This document shows, piece by piece, positions 8,557 to 19,717 of a stretch of 64,000 nt of DNA (position 1 is the first letter of the stretch; each line of letters opens with the position of its first letter). Position numbers and translations under genes: made by a program. Source of the DNA: Streptomyces sp. KL109B (lineage in GTDB: Bacteria > Actinomycetota > Actinomycetes > Streptomycetales > Streptomycetaceae). The notes under the pieces were generated by a model that saw nothing but the letters and a program-made list of their open reading frames with translations, did not search any database and had not been told where the DNA came from. Location of the stretch: NCBI RefSeq assembly GCF_030766935.1, contig NZ_JASERL010000002.1, positions 248,001 through 312,000 of the forward strand. Direction: 5' to 3'.

Positions 8557-10623
8557 TCAGGAGGCCGTGGGCGTCCAGTCGCCCAGCCAGTCCGCGACCT
8601 CCTGGTCGGCGGCCTGCGCGTCGGTCAGCTGCGGCCGGTCGGCGCTCGCCGAACCGGCCCCGGCGCCGGTGTTCTTGTACTCGGCGAACCGGTCGTCCTT
8701 CCACGAGAAGCCGCCCATGTCCGTCCACGGCTTCGCCTTGATCGCGGCGCTCAGCGTGGAGTTGCGGACGGTGGCCTGCGGGTCGAGGGAGGCGTCGCCG
8801 CCCGCGTGCCAGTTGCGGCCGAGGTAGAAGGAGCCGGCGGAGACGTCGCCGCCGATGGTGGACCGGTTGATGAGCAGGCCCCGCTTGCCGCCCGCCGTGC
8901 TCGGCGCCACGACATACCCGGCGGAGGTGCCGTTGTAGCGCTTCTTCAGGGTGATCGTGGACTGGTCGAGCACGGCGGTGGCGCCGCCGAAGACGAAGTC
9001 GACGTTGCCGACGACCTCCGAGCTCTTCATGTAGACGCGCTTGCCCGCGCCGTCGAGCAGCAGCGTGTCCTGGTCGCCCGTGGTCGCGATGGAGTCGAGG
9101 AACACCCTGTCGGCGCTGGTGCGCAGCGCCACGGCCTGCGCGGCGATCGAGGTGTCCTTGCTCTCGTCGAAGTCGTTGGCGACGGTCAGGTTGCGCAGTT
9201 GGGTGTCGGCGCCGAGGACGGTGACGGTGGCGCTGCCGGAGGTGCCGTACGTCGATCCGTCCGGCTTCTTCGTCCCGGCGGCGTGCCCTTCGACGAGGAC
9301 GGTGGACGTGCGGCTCGATCCGGTGCCGACGACGGTGATGTGCGGCTTGTTGGCGGGGATGTTCACGGTCCCCCGGTACGTGCCGGGCGCGACCTTGATG
9401 TCCACGCGCGCGGTGTTGTTCGCGGGCACGGCGTCGACGGCGGCCTGCACGGTCCTGTACTGGGCGCTGCCGTCGGCGGCGACGGTGAGGGTGGTCGCGG
9501 CGGCGGCCTTCGCCTCGGTCGTGGTGCTCACTGTGGCGCCTATGGAACTGCGCGGCCCGGCACCGGACTTGAGGATGCCCGGTATGTCGGCCGCCTTGTC
9601 CAGCGTGTAGGCGTAGAAGTCGGACGGTGTGAAGGCGGTGCCGCCGCTCTCGTTGCGGCCGCTCGTGCCGGAGAAGACGTTGCCGCGCTGCACGAGTGCG
9701 GCGGTGGAGTCCTTGATGACGGGGTTGTTGAAGCCCTGGAAGTAGCTGTTCTCCAGGACCATCTTCGTCTTGCCGCGCGAGTAGTTCCCGTACGAGGACT
9801 TGATGTCGGTGCCCGCGGCGTCCTCCAGATAGTTGTTGTAGAGGTGCGCGTGCGCGGCGTTGTCGGTGGACGGGTTGCGCTGTTCCGTCTCGCGGATCCA
9901 GTTGTGGTGGATCGTGATGTCGGTGAGTACGTTCTCGGTCCAGCCGATGCCGAAGGCCTTGTTGTCGTTGCTGAGCTTGTTCCAGGAGACCGTGACGTTC
10001 GTCGAGTCCTTGCGTACGTCGATCAGTCCGTCGGCCATCCGGCGCAGGTCGTTGTGGTCGATCCACACGTGGTGCGCGCCGTCCATCTGGACGGCGTCGA
10101 AGTCGTGGTCCTTGTCGTTCCAGATGCCCTGGTAGGAGTCGCGGATCGTCAGATTGCGGATGATGACGTTGTGCACGCCGGTGCCGAGGAAGAAGCCGCC
10201 GCCGACGATCTGTCCGGCGGTGCCCGCGCCGACGATGGTCTTGTCGGAGGCGACCTTGATCTCCTTGCCGACGGGGTCCATCTTGATCTCGCCCGCGACC
10301 ACGATGACGTAGGGGGCGCTGGCGGTCGCGTACTTCTCCAGGTCGGCCAGGGTCTTCACGGTGACCGTCTGACCGCCCCGGCCGCCGTATGTCCCGTTCT
10401 GCCCTTGGGAGTTGACGGAGGCGAATCCGTCGGCGGTGTCGTCCGCCCAGGCGGCGGCGTCGGTGGTGCTGGTCGCGGCGCTCGCGCTGTCCGCGCCTTC
10501 GCCGCCGAAGACGCCGCCTCCGTAGGCGAGGGCGGCCGCCGCGGCGACGGCGAGCGGCGCCCCCGCGACGAGGACGGTTCTGCGCCTGCGGTGCCTGGGC
10601 TTGCTGCGGGTGTCGTCGCTCAT
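8557..10623 (-). CDS. secreted pectate lyase (PL1)-pectinesterase (CE8) fusion
   Basis: A 688-residue exoenzyme joining two pectin-degrading domains. After a basic N-terminus and signal segment (VLVAGAPLAVAAAAALAYGG), residues about 75-385 form a PL1 parallel beta-helix, seen in HHVWIDHNDL and VSWNKLSNDNKAFGIGW. Residues about 410-670 form a CE8 pectin methylesterase with ITVVGTGSS, a Gln-Asp pair in TTGDQDTLLLDGAG, the catalytic Asp region NVDFVFGGATAVLDQ and the FYLGRNWH block. Esterase action exposes free polygalacturonate for the lyase, so the fusion couples consecutive steps. It is the only gene of its transcript and is followed by a convergent synthetase. Confidence 0.92.
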   Translation of the reverse strand: MSDDTRSKPRHRRRRTVLVAGAPLAVAAAAALAYGGGVFGGEGADSASAATSTTDAAAWADDTADGFASVNSQGQNGTYGGRGGQTVTVKTLADLEKYATASAPYVIVVAGEIKMDPVGKEIKVASDKTIVGAGTAGQIVGGGFFLGTGVHNVIIRNLTIRDSYQGIWNDKDHDFDAVQMDGAHHVWIDHNDLRRMADGLIDVRKDSTNVTVSWNKLSNDNKAFGIGWTENVLTDITIHHNWIRETEQRNPSTDNAAHAHLYNNYLEDAAGTDIKSSYGNYSRGKTKMVLENSYFQGFNNPVIKDSTAALVQRGNVFSGTSGRNESGGTAFTPSDFYAYTLDKAADIPGILKSGAGPRSSIGATVSTTTEAKAAAATTLTVAADGSAQYRTVQAAVDAVPANNTARVDIKVAPGTYRGTVNIPANKPHITVVGTGSSRTSTVLVEGHAAGTKKPDGSTYGTSGSATVTVLGADTQLRNLTVANDFDESKDTSIAAQAVALRTSADRVFLDSIATTGDQDTLLLDGAGKRVYMKSSEVVGNVDFVFGGATAVLDQSTITLKKRYNGTSAGYVVAPSTAGGKRGLLINRSTIGGDVSAGSFYLGRNWHAGGDASLDPQATVRNSTLSAAIKAKPWTDMGGFSWKDDRFAEYKNTGAGAGSASADRPQLTDAQAADQEVADWLGDWTPTAS

Positions 10624-10795
10624 GGCTCTCGCACTCCGTACGTGGTGGGGGTGATCCGTGCCGGGTGGCACGTGCCGGTGTGCTGTTGCCGCGAGGGGCG
10701 CGGAAGGTTGCCGGGTCCGGGCGACGGGCCGCGGGGCAGGTGGGGTGGGGGCTTCGGCGGGCCCGTTGTCAGTCCTCGATGGGAGGATGCGGGCA

Positions 10796-12999
10796 GTGGT
10801 GGAGGAGCGGTGGTGGACGAGAGGGGCAGGCCGGATGGGACGCGCGGAGCGGGCGGCGGTGGCCGACGGAGCGCGGCTGCACGCGGCCGTGCGGGGGCTG
10901 CTCGGCGATCACGCGCGGGCCGTGGCGGCGGTGCGCGCGGCGCTCGACCCGCTGCTCGACGAGTCCGTGGCGCGGGTTCTCGACACGATGCCGGTGGCGC
11001 GGTTGCAGGAGGCGACGGACGGGCGGGTGCGGGTCGGCCTGGTGGAGCGGGCCGGTCTCGGCACGGTGCGGCAGGTCCTCGACGCGGGCCCCGGGCGGCT
11101 GCACCAGATCCACGGGGTGGGCCCCCAGACCGCGACGCAGCTGCTGGCCGCGGCGGGCCGGCTCGCCGACCGCGTGCGGCAGACGGCGGCGGTGCCGCTC
11201 GACGTGGACCGCCCTGAGCCCCGGACGACGGCGCTGGTCACGGCGTTGCACGTGCTCGTGGAGGCGGGCCCCGACGCGCGGCACGCCGTGGACACCGCGA
11301 CCCGGCTCGACCGGCGGCTCGGGCCGCTGCTCGACGAGGCGCGGCCCGTGGCGGGGCGGCTTCGGTCGCTGTTCGCCGGGCGGGAGCGCAGGGCTCGCGC
11401 CGTCGACGCGGCCGGGCAGGTGCGGGCGCTCGTCGCGGAGGCCGAGCGGGCGGGGACGCCCGCGCTCCTTGCGCAGGCGTCGGTGGACCTGCTGCGGGGG
11501 CCCGCGAGCGACGTGGCGGCGTGGGTCGACTTCGAGGTGCGCTCGGCCGAGTACTACAGCGCGCTCGGCGAGATCTCCGGCCTGACGCCCGACAAGGACG
11601 CCGCTGAGGGCTTCCTGCCCGCCGAGATCGCCCAGCAGGTGCGGGACCAGCAGCTCGACGAAACACGGCTGCGGGTGTCGCTGCGCGGCTACCAGGCGTT
11701 CGGCGCCCGCTTCGCGCTCGCGCGGCGCCGCGCGCTGCTCGGCGACGAGATGGGCCTCGGCAAGACGATCCAGGCCATCGCCGCGCTGACCCATCTCGCG
11801 GCGGAGGGGCAGACGCACTTCATGGTGGTGTGCCCGGCGAGCGTCCTCGTCAACTGGACGCGGGAGATCGAGGCCCGCAGCGCGCTGCGCGTCCTCCCGG
11901 TGCACGGCCCTGACCGGGTCGAGGCGTTCGCCGACTGGAAGGGCAGGGGCGGTGTCGCCGTCACGACGTACGACGCGCTGCGCGGACTGCCCGCGCCCGG
12001 CGGCGGCGAGGTGGGGATGCTCGTCGTCGACGAGGCGCACGCGGTGAAGAATCCTCAGGCGCTGCGCTCGCAGGCGGTCGCCGAGTGGGCGGCGCACTGC
12101 GAGCGGGTGCTGTTCATGACCGGCACACCGATGGAGAACCGGGTCGGCGAGTTCCGCAACCTCGTACGCGTACTGGACCCCGAGACCTCGGCCCGGCTCG
12201 ACGAGGAGGACGGCCTCGCCGGCTCCGTCGCCTTCCGCACGGCGGTTGCCCCGGTCTATCTGCGCCGGAACCAGGACGATGTGCTCGCGGAGTTGCCGAG
12301 CCTGCAACACACCGACGAATGGGAGGAGTTGAGCGCCGAGGACGCTGAGGCGTACCGGGCCGCCGTCGAGTCCGGGAACTTCATGGCGATGCGCAGAGCC
12401 GCGTACGCGCGCCCGGACGCGTCCGCGAAGCTGGAGCGGCTGCGCGAACTCGTCGAGGAGTCCGCGGAGGCGGGCCTCAAGGTCGTCGTGTTCTCGAACT
12501 TCCGCGCCGTGCTCGACGTCGTACGCGACGCACTCGACGCGCAAGGCGGCCAACCACCCGTCGGCGGCCCGGTGTTCGGGCCGCTCACCGGCAGCGTGCC
12601 GCCCGCGCGAAGACAGCTGCTCGTCGACGCGTTCGCCGACACGGACGGGCCCGCCGTCCTCGTCTCCCAGATCCAGGCCGGGGGCGTCGGGCTCAACATC
12701 CAGGCCGCGTCCGTCGTGATCCTGTGCGAGCCGCAGATCAAGCCGACCCTGGAGCACCAGGCGGTGGCGCGGGCGCACCGGATGGGCCAGGTCAGATCGG
12801 TGCGGGTGCACCGCCTGCTGGCCACCGGCGGCGTCGACGAGCGCCTGGTGCGGATACTGGCGAACAAGTCCCGGCTGTTCGACGCGTACGCGCGGCGCAG
12901 CTCCATGGCCGAGGCGACGCCCGACGCCGTCGACGTGTCCGACGCGGAGATCGCGCGCCGGATCGTCGAGGAGGAACAGGCACGCCTCGGCGTCGCGGA

Positions 13000-13006
<7 letters not shown>
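10796..13006 (+). CDS. SNF2-family DEAD/DEAH-box helicase with HhH motif
   Basis: A protein of about 736 residues of the SNF2 ATPase group (Swi2/Snf2, RapA-like). The N-terminal third is helical and contains a helix-hairpin-helix DNA-binding motif (LHQIHGVGPQTATQLLAAAG). The motor has the P-loop GDEMGLGKTIQAIAAL, the box DEAH, the motif TGTPMENRVGEF, and in the second RecA lobe QIQAGGVGLNIQAAS and QAVARAHRMGQ. The GTG start is chosen because GGGAGG lies nine bases upstream; an ATG at 10835 with GAGGGG is a fair alternative. A role in remodelling nucleoprotein or stalled transcription complexes is inferred. It ends in a palindrome shared with the converging xylanase gene. Confidence 0.85.
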
Positions 13007-14146
<1,140 letters not shown>

Positions 14147-14164
14147 TCACTTGCATCACTTACG

Positions 14165-16408
14165 TCACTTCACGCGCAGCTCGCATCGCAGCCTGCGGTC
14201 GTGTCCCACCTCGCGCACCGGCCCCGTCAGGGTGAGCGGCACCGTGTGGTGGACGTGTTCGCTGGAGGCGGCGACGCGGAGTTCGAGGGCGCCGGGTTCC
14301 ACGACGCGGCGGCCGTCGGCTCCGGTGTACGCGGCGAGGTCGGCGGGGAACGTGGCGTGCACCTCGGCGGCGGCGCCCGGGTCGAGGGGGACGCGGGCGT
14401 AGCCGACGAGCCGGGCCTCGGGGCGGGCGACGGTGCCGACCGGGTCGTGGAGGTAGAGCTGGACGACTTCGGTGCCGGGGCGGTCGCCGGTGTTGCGGAC
14501 GGTGAGCCGCAGCGACACCTCGCCGTCGGTGGCGAACTCGGGGGTGTCGCACTGCGGGGCTTCCCAGGCGAACGTCGTGTAGGAGAGGCCGTGGCCGAAG
14601 GGGTACAGGGCGGTGGGGTCGACGTTGCTGGCGCCGCCGTGCCGGCCGAGCGGTGGGGCGAGGTAGGGGGCGGGCTGGCCGCCGGGGGTGCGGGGCACGC
14701 CGATGGGGAGGCGCCCGGAGGGTTCGACGCGCCCCGACAGCACGCCCGCGACGGCCGCGCCGCCCGCCTGCCCGGGGAAGAAGGCCTGGACGACGGCGGC
14801 GGCCCGGTCCGCCCAGCGGCCGAGCGCGTAAGGGCGTCCACTGAGGACGACGATGACGGTGGGCGTCCCCGAGGCGAGCGCGGCGTCCAGCAACCCGCCC
14901 TGCCCGTAGGGCAGTTCCAGGTCCTCCACGTCGCAGCCCTCTCCCGAGGAGCCCCGCCCGAACAACCCGGACCGGTCCCCCACCACGGCGAGACACACAT
15001 CGGCGCCCGCGGGATCGTCGACGAACGACGCACCCGGCAGCTCGGCGCGCAGCGCCTCGGCGAGGGTGGGGATGTCGACGCCGGTCGGCAGTTCGGGGTG
15101 GTTGACGCCGACATGGCGGGGGAACGTGTAGCAGCCGAGCATCGCGGCCTGCTCGTCGGCGAGTTCCCCGACGAGGGCGACGCGCAGGCCACCCGCCTCG
15201 GGCAGCGGCAGCAGCCCCGCGTCGTTGGCGAGCAGCACCACGGACTCCTGCGCCACCTTGGCCGCCACCTCCCGCATGTGCGGCGGGTTCAGGTCGACGG
15301 AGCCCCCTTGAGCGACCGCCCCGTCGCCCGACTCCGGGTCGAGGAGTCCCAGTTCGCACTTCTGCGTGAGCACCCGCAGCGCCGCCCGGTCGAGCAGTTC
15401 CTCCGGGATGCCGTTGCCCGTCCGTACGCAGTTGGCGGCCGGGAGTTCGACGTCCACGCCCGCGACGAGCGCGAGCCGTCCGGCCTCCGCCTCGGTCGCG
15501 GCGACCCGGTGGGCCGACTTCAGGAACGCGATGCCGAAGTAGTCGGAGACGACCGTGCCGTTGAACCCCCACTCCTCCCGCAGCAGCCCCGTGAGGAGTG
15601 CGGTGTGGGCGTGGGCCGGCAGCCCGTCGATGTCGTTGTACGCGGCCATCACGGAACGGGCGCCGCCCTCGCGCAGCGCCATCTCGATCGGCGGCAGGAA
15701 CACGTCCGCCAGTTCGCGCGGGCCGAGGGAGGCGGGCGCGTGGTTGCGGGCGGCCCGGGAGGCGGAGTAGCCGACGAAGTGCTTGAGCGTGGCGACGATC
15801 CCGGCGGCTTCGAGGCCGCGTACGTAGGCCGTGCCGATGGTGCCGACGAGGTAGGGGTCCTCGCCGATGGACTCCTCGGTGCGGCCCCACCTCGGATCGC
15901 GTACGACGTCGAGGACGGGGGCGAGGCCCTGGTGGATGCCGACCGCGTTCATGGAGGCGCCGATCGCCCCGGCCATCTCCGTGATCAGGGCGGGGTCGAA
16001 GGTGGCGCCCCAGGCGAGCGGCGTCGGGAACACGGTCGCCTGCCAGGCCGCGAAGCCGGTGAGGCACTCCTCGTGGGCGAGCGCGGGCAGCGCGAAGCGG
16101 TTGCCCGCGCGGATGCGGCGTTGCAGGTCGGCGAGGCGGGCGGCGCCCTCGGTGGGGTCGAAGGGGACCGTGCCGAAGGGGCGGGTGAGCTGGCCGAGGC
16201 CGTACGGGAGGAGGGCGTCGAGGTCCGCGCTCTCGGCGGCGTACGCGTGCTGTCCGGGTGCGACGGCGGCTTCGGAGTCGGAGTCGATGGAGGCGCCCAG
16301 CCAGACGCTGGACAGTTGGGCCGTCTTCTCCTCTACGGTCATCCGGGCGAGCAGGTCCGCCGCCCGGAGGTGGGCGGGAAGGCTGGTGTCCTGCCAGGGC
16401 TGTGCCAT
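14165..16408 (-). CDS. GH3 beta-xylosidase/beta-glucosidase, intracellular
   Basis: A 747-residue family 3 glycosidase without a signal peptide, so it acts on imported oligosaccharides in the cytoplasm. The N-terminal barrel includes KHFVGYSASRAARNHAP and the nucleophile Asp289 in VVSDYFGIAFLKS. The alpha/beta sandwich contains FGRGSSGEGCDVEDLELP, and a fibronectin-III-like tail follows from about residue 600. The GEGCD block and the position behind an SBP and two permeases resemble BxlA beta-xylosidase of Streptomyces bxl operons, with a GH10 xylanase directly after. Beta-glucosidase activity cannot be excluded. GAGGAG precedes the ATG. Confidence 0.88.
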   Translation of the reverse strand: MAQPWQDTSLPAHLRAADLLARMTVEEKTAQLSSVWLGASIDSDSEAAVAPGQHAYAAESADLDALLPYGLGQLTRPFGTVPFDPTEGAARLADLQRRIRAGNRFALPALAHEECLTGFAAWQATVFPTPLAWGATFDPALITEMAGAIGASMNAVGIHQGLAPVLDVVRDPRWGRTEESIGEDPYLVGTIGTAYVRGLEAAGIVATLKHFVGYSASRAARNHAPASLGPRELADVFLPPIEMALREGGARSVMAAYNDIDGLPAHAHTALLTGLLREEWGFNGTVVSDYFGIAFLKSAHRVAATEAEAGRLALVAGVDVELPAANCVRTGNGIPEELLDRAALRVLTQKCELGLLDPESGDGAVAQGGSVDLNPPHMREVAAKVAQESVVLLANDAGLLPLPEAGGLRVALVGELADEQAAMLGCYTFPRHVGVNHPELPTGVDIPTLAEALRAELPGASFVDDPAGADVCLAVVGDRSGLFGRGSSGEGCDVEDLELPYGQGGLLDAALASGTPTVIVVLSGRPYALGRWADRAAAVVQAFFPGQAGGAAVAGVLSGRVEPSGRLPIGVPRTPGGQPAPYLAPPLGRHGGASNVDPTALYPFGHGLSYTTFAWEAPQCDTPEFATDGEVSLRLTVRNTGDRPGTEVVQLYLHDPVGTVARPEARLVGYARVPLDPGAAAEVHATFPADLAAYTGADGRRVVEPGALELRVAASSEHVHHTVPLTLTGPVREVGHDRRLRCELRVK

Positions 16409-16453
16409 GGATCTCCTCAAGTGCTGGACGCTTTACGGTTGTTGGCAGGGCTC

Positions 16454-17299
16454 TCAGCCCTTCGTCGCGCCCATCGTGATGCCGCCGATGAGCTGGCGTT
16501 CGGCGACCGCGTAGAAGCCGAGCGCGGGCACCATGGCGAGGACGAGATACGCGAAGACGCGGGCGATGTCGGTGGCGTACTGGCCCTGGAACTGCTGGAC
16601 GCCGACGGGGATCGTCCACCAGGTGGGCTGGGTGAACACGAGCAGCGGGAGCAGGAAGTTGTTCCAACTGGTGACGATGGCGAGGACGGAGACGGTGCCG
16701 AGCGCGGGGCGCGCCATGGGCAGCAGGATCCGCCAGAAGAAGCCGAACGGGGAGCAGCCGTCGAGGGTGGCGGCCTCCTCCAGCTCGCCCGGGATCTCCC
16801 GGAAGAAGCCGCGCAGGATGACGATGGTCATGGGCAGGCCGAACGCGGCCTGCGGCAGGATCACGCCGAGCGGGTTGTCGAGCAGTCCGAAGGTGCGCAG
16901 CAGGATGAACAGCGGCAGGATCGCCACGGCGAACGGGAACATCAGGCCGACGGTGAAGAGAGTGAACATCAACTCCCTTCCCTTGAAGGCGAATCGGGCG
17001 AGCGCGAAGGAGGCGAGCGCTGCCGCGCCGACGGTCAGGACCGTGGTGCCGACGGCGACAAGCGTCGAGGAGCCGAGCATCCGCCAGAACGAGCCGTCGG
17101 CCAGGATGTCCGTGTAGTTGGACACGACCCACGGCGAGGGCAGCCCGAACGAGTTCCCCGACAGCTGGTCGGTGGACTTGAACCCGGACACCAGCGCGTA
17201 CAGGAGCGGGGTGACCATGACGACGCCGACGAGCCACACGGTGACGTACAGCGGCGTGGAGCGAAGGCGTCGGCGCACGGTGTGAGTGAGGGCGCTCAT
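16454..17299 (-). CDS. ABC sugar importer permease (MalG type)
   Basis: A 281-residue inner-membrane protein with six predicted helices and the cytoplasmic EAA loop ELEEAATLDGCSPFGFFWRI, which docks on the transport ATPase. It belongs to the carbohydrate uptake-1 (CUT1) family. Its start overlaps the stop of the preceding permease by four bases (ATGA), so the two are translationally coupled. No ATPase gene is present; CUT1 importers of Streptomyces commonly share the MsiK ATPase encoded elsewhere. The substrate is probably xylo-oligosaccharides, from the flanking xylanase and GH3 genes. Confidence 0.92.
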   Translation of the reverse strand: MSALTHTVRRRLRSTPLYVTVWLVGVVMVTPLLYALVSGFKSTDQLSGNSFGLPSPWVVSNYTDILADGSFWRMLGSSTLVAVGTTVLTVGAAALASFALARFAFKGRELMFTLFTVGLMFPFAVAILPLFILLRTFGLLDNPLGVILPQAAFGLPMTIVILRGFFREIPGELEEAATLDGCSPFGFFWRILLPMARPALGTVSVLAIVTSWNNFLLPLLVFTQPTWWTIPVGVQQFQGQYATDIARVFAYLVLAMVPALGFYAVAERQLIGGITMGATKG

Positions 17300-18285
17300 C
17301 GGGCGGCTCGCATGTTGGTGAGGGCTCCTTCGGTGTCCCGGCGCAGCACGTACCGCTGGTAGGCGATGGCGAAGACGAGGCTGATGAGGAACATCGCGAT
17401 GCTGATCGCGCTGGCGTAGCCGATCTGGTAGCGCTTGAAGCCGAACTGGAAGAGCGTGACGGCCATCGTCTCGGACGTGTGGTCGGGGCCGCCCTGGGTG
17501 GTGACCCACACCAGGTCAAAGAGTTGGATGGCGCCGATGACGGAGAGGAAGACGCTGATCCGGATGGTGGGTCCGAGCAGCGGCAGGGTGACGCTGCGGA
17601 ACCGTTGCCAGGCGTTCGCGCCGTCGATGCGGGCGGCCTCGTGGAGTTCGGCGGGGATGCCCTGAAGACCGGCCAGGTACAGCATCATGTGGAAGCCGAA
17701 GTACTTCCACATCATGACGAGGAACAGGGTGGGCAGCGCCCAGTCCTGGTCGGCGAACCAGAGTCCGCCGAGGCCGTCGAGGCCGATGGAGCCGAGCACC
17801 TTGTCGGCGAGCCCGTCGTCCGGCGAGAAGATCATGGAGAACAGGACGCCGGTGATGACCTCGGACAGGACGTACGGGGCGAAGAACAGCATCCGGTAGA
17901 CGGCCCGGCCGCGCAGCTTCTGGTTGAGCAGGACGGCCATGGCGAGCGCGAACGGAAGCTGAAGCCCGACGGAGAACACCACCAGGAGCAGTCCGCGCCA
18001 CAGGTCGCCGAGGAAGACCGGGTCGTCGAAGAGGCGGGTGTAGTTGTCGGTGCCGGCGAAGTCCGAAGGCGCCCCGAATCCGCCCCAGTTGAAGAAGCTG
18101 ACGTACAGGGCGTAGAGGATCGGCGTGAGCACGAACAGGGCGAACAGGACGAGGGCGGGCACCGTGAAGGAGAAGGCGGTGAGCCAGTCCCGCACCCGGC
18201 GCGCGAGGGGGCGGCGGTGCGGTGCCGGGGCGGCCTGCTCCTTGGCGGGAGCGGGCCGCGCGTCGTTGATCTGGGTCGAAGTCAT
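17296..18285 (-). CDS. ABC sugar importer permease (MalF type)
   Basis: A 329-residue CUT1-family permease partner. A hydrophilic, basic N-terminal tail precedes six helices, and the EAA motif is visible as ELHEAARIDGANAWQRFRSV. It follows the solute-binding protein after six bases and overlaps the second permease by four, so the three genes form one transcript. It should pair with the MalG-type permease to form the membrane channel. Confidence 0.92.
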   Translation of the reverse strand: MTSTQINDARPAPAKEQAAPAPHRRPLARRVRDWLTAFSFTVPALVLFALFVLTPILYALYVSFFNWGGFGAPSDFAGTDNYTRLFDDPVFLGDLWRGLLLVVFSVGLQLPFALAMAVLLNQKLRGRAVYRMLFFAPYVLSEVITGVLFSMIFSPDDGLADKVLGSIGLDGLGGLWFADQDWALPTLFLVMMWKYFGFHMMLYLAGLQGIPAELHEAARIDGANAWQRFRSVTLPLLGPTIRISVFLSVIGAIQLFDLVWVTTQGGPDHTSETMAVTLFQFGFKRYQIGYASAISIAMFLISLVFAIAYQRYVLRRDTEGALTNMRAAR

Positions 18286-18291
18286 GGTTGC

Positions 18292-19590
18292 TTACTGGCT
18301 CTTGGCGACCTGGGTGATGGAACGGGCCACCTGCTCGGGCGACTTGCGGCCGGCGAGGAGGGCGGCGACCGAGTCGTTGATCTCCTGGCCGAGGGCGGGC
18401 GGGTAGGCCTGGTCGAGGTAGAGCTGGAAACCGGTGGCCCTGTCCAGGGCGGCGGAGACGAGCTTGAGGTTGGGGTCGGTGAGGGAGCCGATGGCGTCCT
18501 TGAGGGCCGGCATCAGGTTGGCCTTCTTCACCAGGATCTTGTCGGACTCGGACGACATGAAGAACTTCAGGAAGTCGACGGCCGCCTGGGGCGCGCCCTT
18601 GCGCACGGCGTAGGCGTTGCCGCCGCCGAAGATGTCGTATCCGTCGCCCTTGCCGCCCGCGACCGTCGGGAACGTGAAGAAGCCGAGGTCCTTGCCGATG
18701 CCCTTGCCCGCGTCCGCCTGTGTGACGGGCGCCCACTGGCCCATCAGCTCCATCGCGGCCTTGCCGTTGCCCATGGTGGCGGCCTGGCCGCCCGGCGTGG
18801 AGTACGCGGCGCCGAGGAAGCCCTTCTGGAACGGCTTCAGGGCGACGAGTTCCTTGAGGCGCTCCCCGGCCTTGACGAAGTCGTCGCCGGTGAAGTCCTT
18901 GGCGTCGGCGGCCTTCTGCATGCCGTCGACGCCAGCGATGCGCATCGCCAGGTAGGCCCAGTAGTACATGCCGGGCCACTTCTCCTTGCCCGCGAGGGCG
19001 ATGGGCGCGATCCCGGCGCTCTTCAGCTTCTTGACGGCGTCGAGGTAGTCGCTCCAGGTGGTGGGCGGGCTCGTGATGCCGGCCTTCTTGAAGTGCGCCT
19101 TGTTGTACCAGAAGCCGACGCCGCCGACCTCGATGGGCATCGCGTACATCTTGCCGTCGAACTTGTAGGCATCGGGGGCCACGCCCACGAACTTGTTGGA
19201 CAGCGGCTTGCACGCCTCGGTGATGTCCTCGACGAGGCCCGCGTCGATCTGCTGCTTGAGGACCCCGCCGCCCCAGGTGTGGTAGATGTCCGGCAGCTTC
19301 CCCGAGCTGGTCAGCGCGGTCATCTTCGACTTGTACGCGTCGTTCTCCAGCGTGACGAGCTTGATGTGCACATCGGGGTGCTCGGCCTCGAACGCCTTGG
19401 CCCGCTCCGGCCAGACCGTCTTCGAGGGCTCCGTGGTCTGGATGTTCCACCACTCCACGACGGTGCGGCCCTTGCTGTCCTTCCCGCCTCCGGAGTCGGA
19501 ACCGCCACAGGCGGCGAGAGCGGCGGCACCGACGCCGACGGCGGAGGCGGTGCCGAGGAAGCGGCGGCGGGAGAGAGCGGAGGCTGACAT
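18292..19590 (-). CDS. ABC sugar importer solute-binding lipoprotein
   Basis: A 432-residue extracellular binding protein of the CUT1 type. The N-terminus has a twin-arginine motif (SRRRFLG) and the lipobox LAAC, so it is likely Tat-exported and lipid-anchored. The mature part shows family-1 SBP blocks such as YAMPIEVGGVGFWYNKAHFKK (residues about 150-170). It is the first gene of the importer operon and is preceded by a recognisable promoter and several palindromes. The regulator gene lies just upstream on the same strand. The order regulator-SBP-permease-permease-GH3 matches bxlR-E-F-G-A of other Streptomyces, which import xylo-oligosaccharides. That functional reading is inference from context. 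Confidence 0.9.
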   Translation of the reverse strand: MSASALSRRRFLGTASAVGVGAAALAACGGSDSGGGKDSKGRTVVEWWNIQTTEPSKTVWPERAKAFEAEHPDVHIKLVTLENDAYKSKMTALTSSGKLPDIYHTWGGGVLKQQIDAGLVEDITEACKPLSNKFVGVAPDAYKFDGKMYAMPIEVGGVGFWYNKAHFKKAGITSPPTTWSDYLDAVKKLKSAGIAPIALAGKEKWPGMYYWAYLAMRIAGVDGMQKAADAKDFTGDDFVKAGERLKELVALKPFQKGFLGAAYSTPGGQAATMGNGKAAMELMGQWAPVTQADAGKGIGKDLGFFTFPTVAGGKGDGYDIFGGGNAYAVRKGAPQAAVDFLKFFMSSESDKILVKKANLMPALKDAIGSLTDPNLKLVSAALDRATGFQLYLDQAYPPALGQEINDSVAALLAGRKSPEQVARSITQVAKSQ

Positions 19591-19596
19591 GGCGCA

Positions 19597-19608
19597 CCTT
19601 CCGGAAGG
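19597..19608. promoter_or_regulatory. palindrome over the SBP ribosome site
   Basis: CCTTCCGGAAGG is a perfect 12-bp palindrome that contains the SBP ribosome-binding site (GGAAGG, six bases before the ATG). The core TTCCGGAA recurs near the LacI gene start (20809-20816), so it may be a binding site of that regulator. Confidence 0.45.
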
Positions 19609-19611
19609 GAT

Positions 19612-19625
19612 CCGAAAATTATCGG
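19612..19625. promoter_or_regulatory. imperfect palindrome in SBP leader
   Basis: CCGAAAATTATCGG, matching its own complement at 12 of 14 positions and unusually AT-rich for this genome. It lies 22-35 bases before the SBP start and contains CGAA...TCG half sites of the kind reported for BxlR-type LacI regulators. Confidence 0.45.
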
Positions 19626-19638
19626 TAGATGGCCAGGG

Positions 19639-19667
19639 AAGTTACGGGCATAGAACAGGGGCGTCAA
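19639..19667 (-). promoter_or_regulatory. vegetative-type promoter of the importer operon
   Basis: On the minus strand TTGACG (19667-19662) and TAACTT (19644-19639) are separated by 17 bases. The -35 hexamer lies within the left arm of the 13-bp inverted repeat at 19656-19700, so a protein on that repeat would block the polymerase. Confidence 0.6.
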
Positions 19668-19700
19668 CGGCCTTAACAAAAAAGCCTGTTGACGCCCCTG
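19656..19700. promoter_or_regulatory. long inverted repeat between LacI gene end and SBP promoter
   Basis: Thirteen-base arms CAGGGGCGTCAAC and GTTGACGCCCCTG, exact complements, flank a 19-base spacer holding a six-base A/T run. It lies 18 bases past the LacI-gene stop and overlaps the next promoter. It can be read as the LacI terminator or as a bipartite operator; the overlap with the -35 element favours a regulatory role. Confidence 0.55.
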
Positions 19701-19717
19701 GAGGCACCGCCGCGGAA

